From the NCBI RefSeq assembly GCF_900168255.1, contig NZ_LT799838.1, forward strand, positions 2,728,001 through 2,792,000: a stretch of 64,000 bases of DNA. Reading direction: 5' to 3'. Below are positions 62,938-64,000 of this stretch, in pieces; position 1 is the stretch's first letter, and every line of letters starts with the position of its first letter. The notes beneath the pieces are model-generated. The model worked only from the letters and a program-made list of their open reading frames with translations, was not told where the DNA came from and ran no database searches. The stretch is from Psychrobacter sp. DAB_AL43B. GTDB lineage: Bacteria; Pseudomonadota; Gammaproteobacteria; Pseudomonadales; Moraxellaceae. Both the position numbers and the translations under genes were made by a program.

Positions 62938-64000
62938 TTAAAACTGTGAGCCTGCGTCTGCGTCTAGATTATCAATACCAACCGCTTTTGCTGCATTTTC
63001 AATACCAGCCGTCAGCTCTTGTAAACTGGTAATGCTGCTTTCAATCCAACCACGACGCTTATTTTGCTCCTCAGCAGAAATACCATGTTTACTTGCCTGT
63101 CCTACCGTCGCGATCATCTGATCAACCTTGATATTCTCTTTCTCGCCTTTTTCGACAATCACATTAAAGGTGGCTTCTACCTTTGCAAAATCAGCAGCTA
63201 GCTTATCAGCAGCTTCTTTGTTGCCCGTATCGATAAGGTAGTTCTTAACTCCATAACCGCCTACCGTTTTACCAGCGACTGTTTTATAACTACCATTAAA
63301 GACGTTTTGAATACCACGGGCATTATTGGCGTAGCTTAGATGGGTCAAGTCACTAAAGCACTCATGCTCATCTTCGGTAGAACCGGTGACAAAAGCCACT
63401 TGTATACGCTCAGAAGCAAGCTCACCCAGCGCTAAGCTCCCCATCTGATACATGATTTGGCGCAGACCATTCGTGTCTTTACGCGCCATCATATCACTAC
63501 GTAAGGTATTTTCACTGTCAGGTTGCCACTGCGCTTCCATCGCTGTTAGGTCGTCGACCAGCAGCTGAGTAGCCGCTTTTAAATATTGACCGCGGCGCTC
63601 ACAAATACTCGCGTCGGTATTTGCGCTACCACCACTGGTACATTCACCGTCGGTGGTCACGTAGTCGCTAACTGGGCGATTACCAGCACCTTCAGCAACG
63701 CCATTGGTGTCTTGACCCCATAACATAAACTCAATCGCATGATAACCAGTTGTCACATTGGCTTCACTACCGCCGATCTCATTCATTTCAGCTAATAACT
63801 CGGGGGTGATGATACTGCTATCTTGTTTGATACTACCGACTGTAATGCTATCACTATTGATGATATTGTCTTTACTGTTGTACTCGCCTGCATAGTCGTC
63901 AGTAACGTAGTCAATCAATGCCTCATCTAGTGGCCAAGCATTAACCTGTCCTTCCCAACCATCAATGCTACCAATCTCACGCTTATCATTGGCCGTCACA
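62938..64000 (-). CDS. Imelysin family protein (IrpA-like), C-terminal part; runs off the window
   Basis: The frame is open to the window edge, so the start and signal peptide are outside. The visible 353 residues include the imelysin signature GYHAIEFMLWGQD (GxHxxE), followed by GAGNRPVSDYVTTDGECTSGGSAN. The C-terminal helices contain GELASERIQVAF and EDEHECFSDLTHLSYANNARGIQNVFNG. This is the IrpA/EfeO-like periplasmic group thought to bind iron. It is followed by a terminator and then a Fur-regulated arm with a DUF1111 protein, a second imelysin and DUF1513. Confidence 0.88.
   Translation of the reverse strand, partial: VTANDKREIGSIDGWEGQVNAWPLDEALIDYVTDDYAGEYNSKDNIINSDSITVGSIKQDSSIITPELLAEMNEIGGSEANVTTGYHAIEFMLWGQDTNGVAEGAGNRPVSDYVTTDGECTSGGSANTDASICERRGQYLKAATQLLVDDLTAMEAQWQPDSENTLRSDMMARKDTNGLRQIMYQMGSLALGELASERIQVAFVTGSTEDEHECFSDLTHLSYANNARGIQNVFNGSYKTVAGKTVGGYGVKNYLIDTGNKEAADKLAADFAKVEATFNVIVEKGEKENIKVDQMIATVGQASKHGISAEEQNKRRGWIESSITSLQELTAGIENAAKAVGIDNLDADAGSQF

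Overview
The window reads as a stretch of a Psychrobacter-like (Moraxellaceae, Gammaproteobacteria) chromosome. It has moderate to low GC, the murG-murC-ddl-ftsQ order, the UPF0149/coiled-coil/ZapA trio, and protein sequences of the Moraxellaceae type; this genus call is from recognition, not from a search. Nearly all of it is housekeeping or environmental-stress chromosome. I see no prophage, insertion sequence, integron or CRISPR array.

Layout. 1-9 kb (all minus): cell division and cell wall (ftsQ partial, ddl, murC, murG), glutathione synthetase, orotate phosphoribosyltransferase, an unknown gene and a YeeZ-like reductase. 9-16.5 kb: a large DUF4105 protein, then ampD, the lipid II flippase murJ, a lipoprotein, a GNAT acetyltransferase and ribF. 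16.6-23.7 kb: DUF2789, malate dehydrogenase, a degenerate RNase T2-like protein, a Slt70 transglycosylase and miaB. 24-31 kb: a YejM/PbgA-like protein, a LysE exporter, a nucleoside deaminase with argE, UPF0149, a heptad-repeat coiled-coil protein and zapA. 31-39.4 kb: glyQS, PspC, a nadR-pnuC NAD salvage pair, an Mpo1-like protein, a short-chain dehydrogenase and tRNA-Gly(GCC). 39.9-42.4 kb: an M48 lipoprotein protease, BolA, SirB2 and a lipoprotein.

42.4-48.8 kb is a probable sulfide/persulfide detoxification island: thioredoxin TrxC, a DUF2892 membrane protein and a persulfide dioxygenase-type hydrolase on one strand. Divergent from these are a BigR/SqrR-type ArsR repressor, a SulP anion transporter and two DUF442 proteins, followed by a bile-acid-symporter-family transporter. 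The regulator keeps both sensor cysteines and may start at a CTG codon. 49-51.6 kb holds a GST and two tandem secreted paralogues of unknown function. 51.7-56 kb is the peroxide defence block ahpF / ydcH / ahpC with oxyR divergent from ahpC. 56-58 kb holds an HD hydrolase, a TPMT-family methyltransferase and a YgjP-like metalloprotease. 58-64 kb is an iron-uptake type locus (imelysin, di-haem DUF1111 protein, second imelysin, DUF1513) with a good Fur box.

Below gene level the most distinctive items are: (i) a dispersed imperfect-palindromic repeat family with at least three copies (about 5.9, 14.5 and 48.8 kb), one of which supplies the 3' end of a gene; (ii) a Fur-box promoter whose predicted start lies inside the arm of an upstream gene's terminator; (iii) an RNase T2-fold protein lacking both catalytic histidines; (iv) a NadR with an eroded adenylyltransferase domain; (v) repeated in-frame tandem expansions at the ends of otherwise conserved proteins; and (vi) several strong unexplained palindromes in intergenic DNA.
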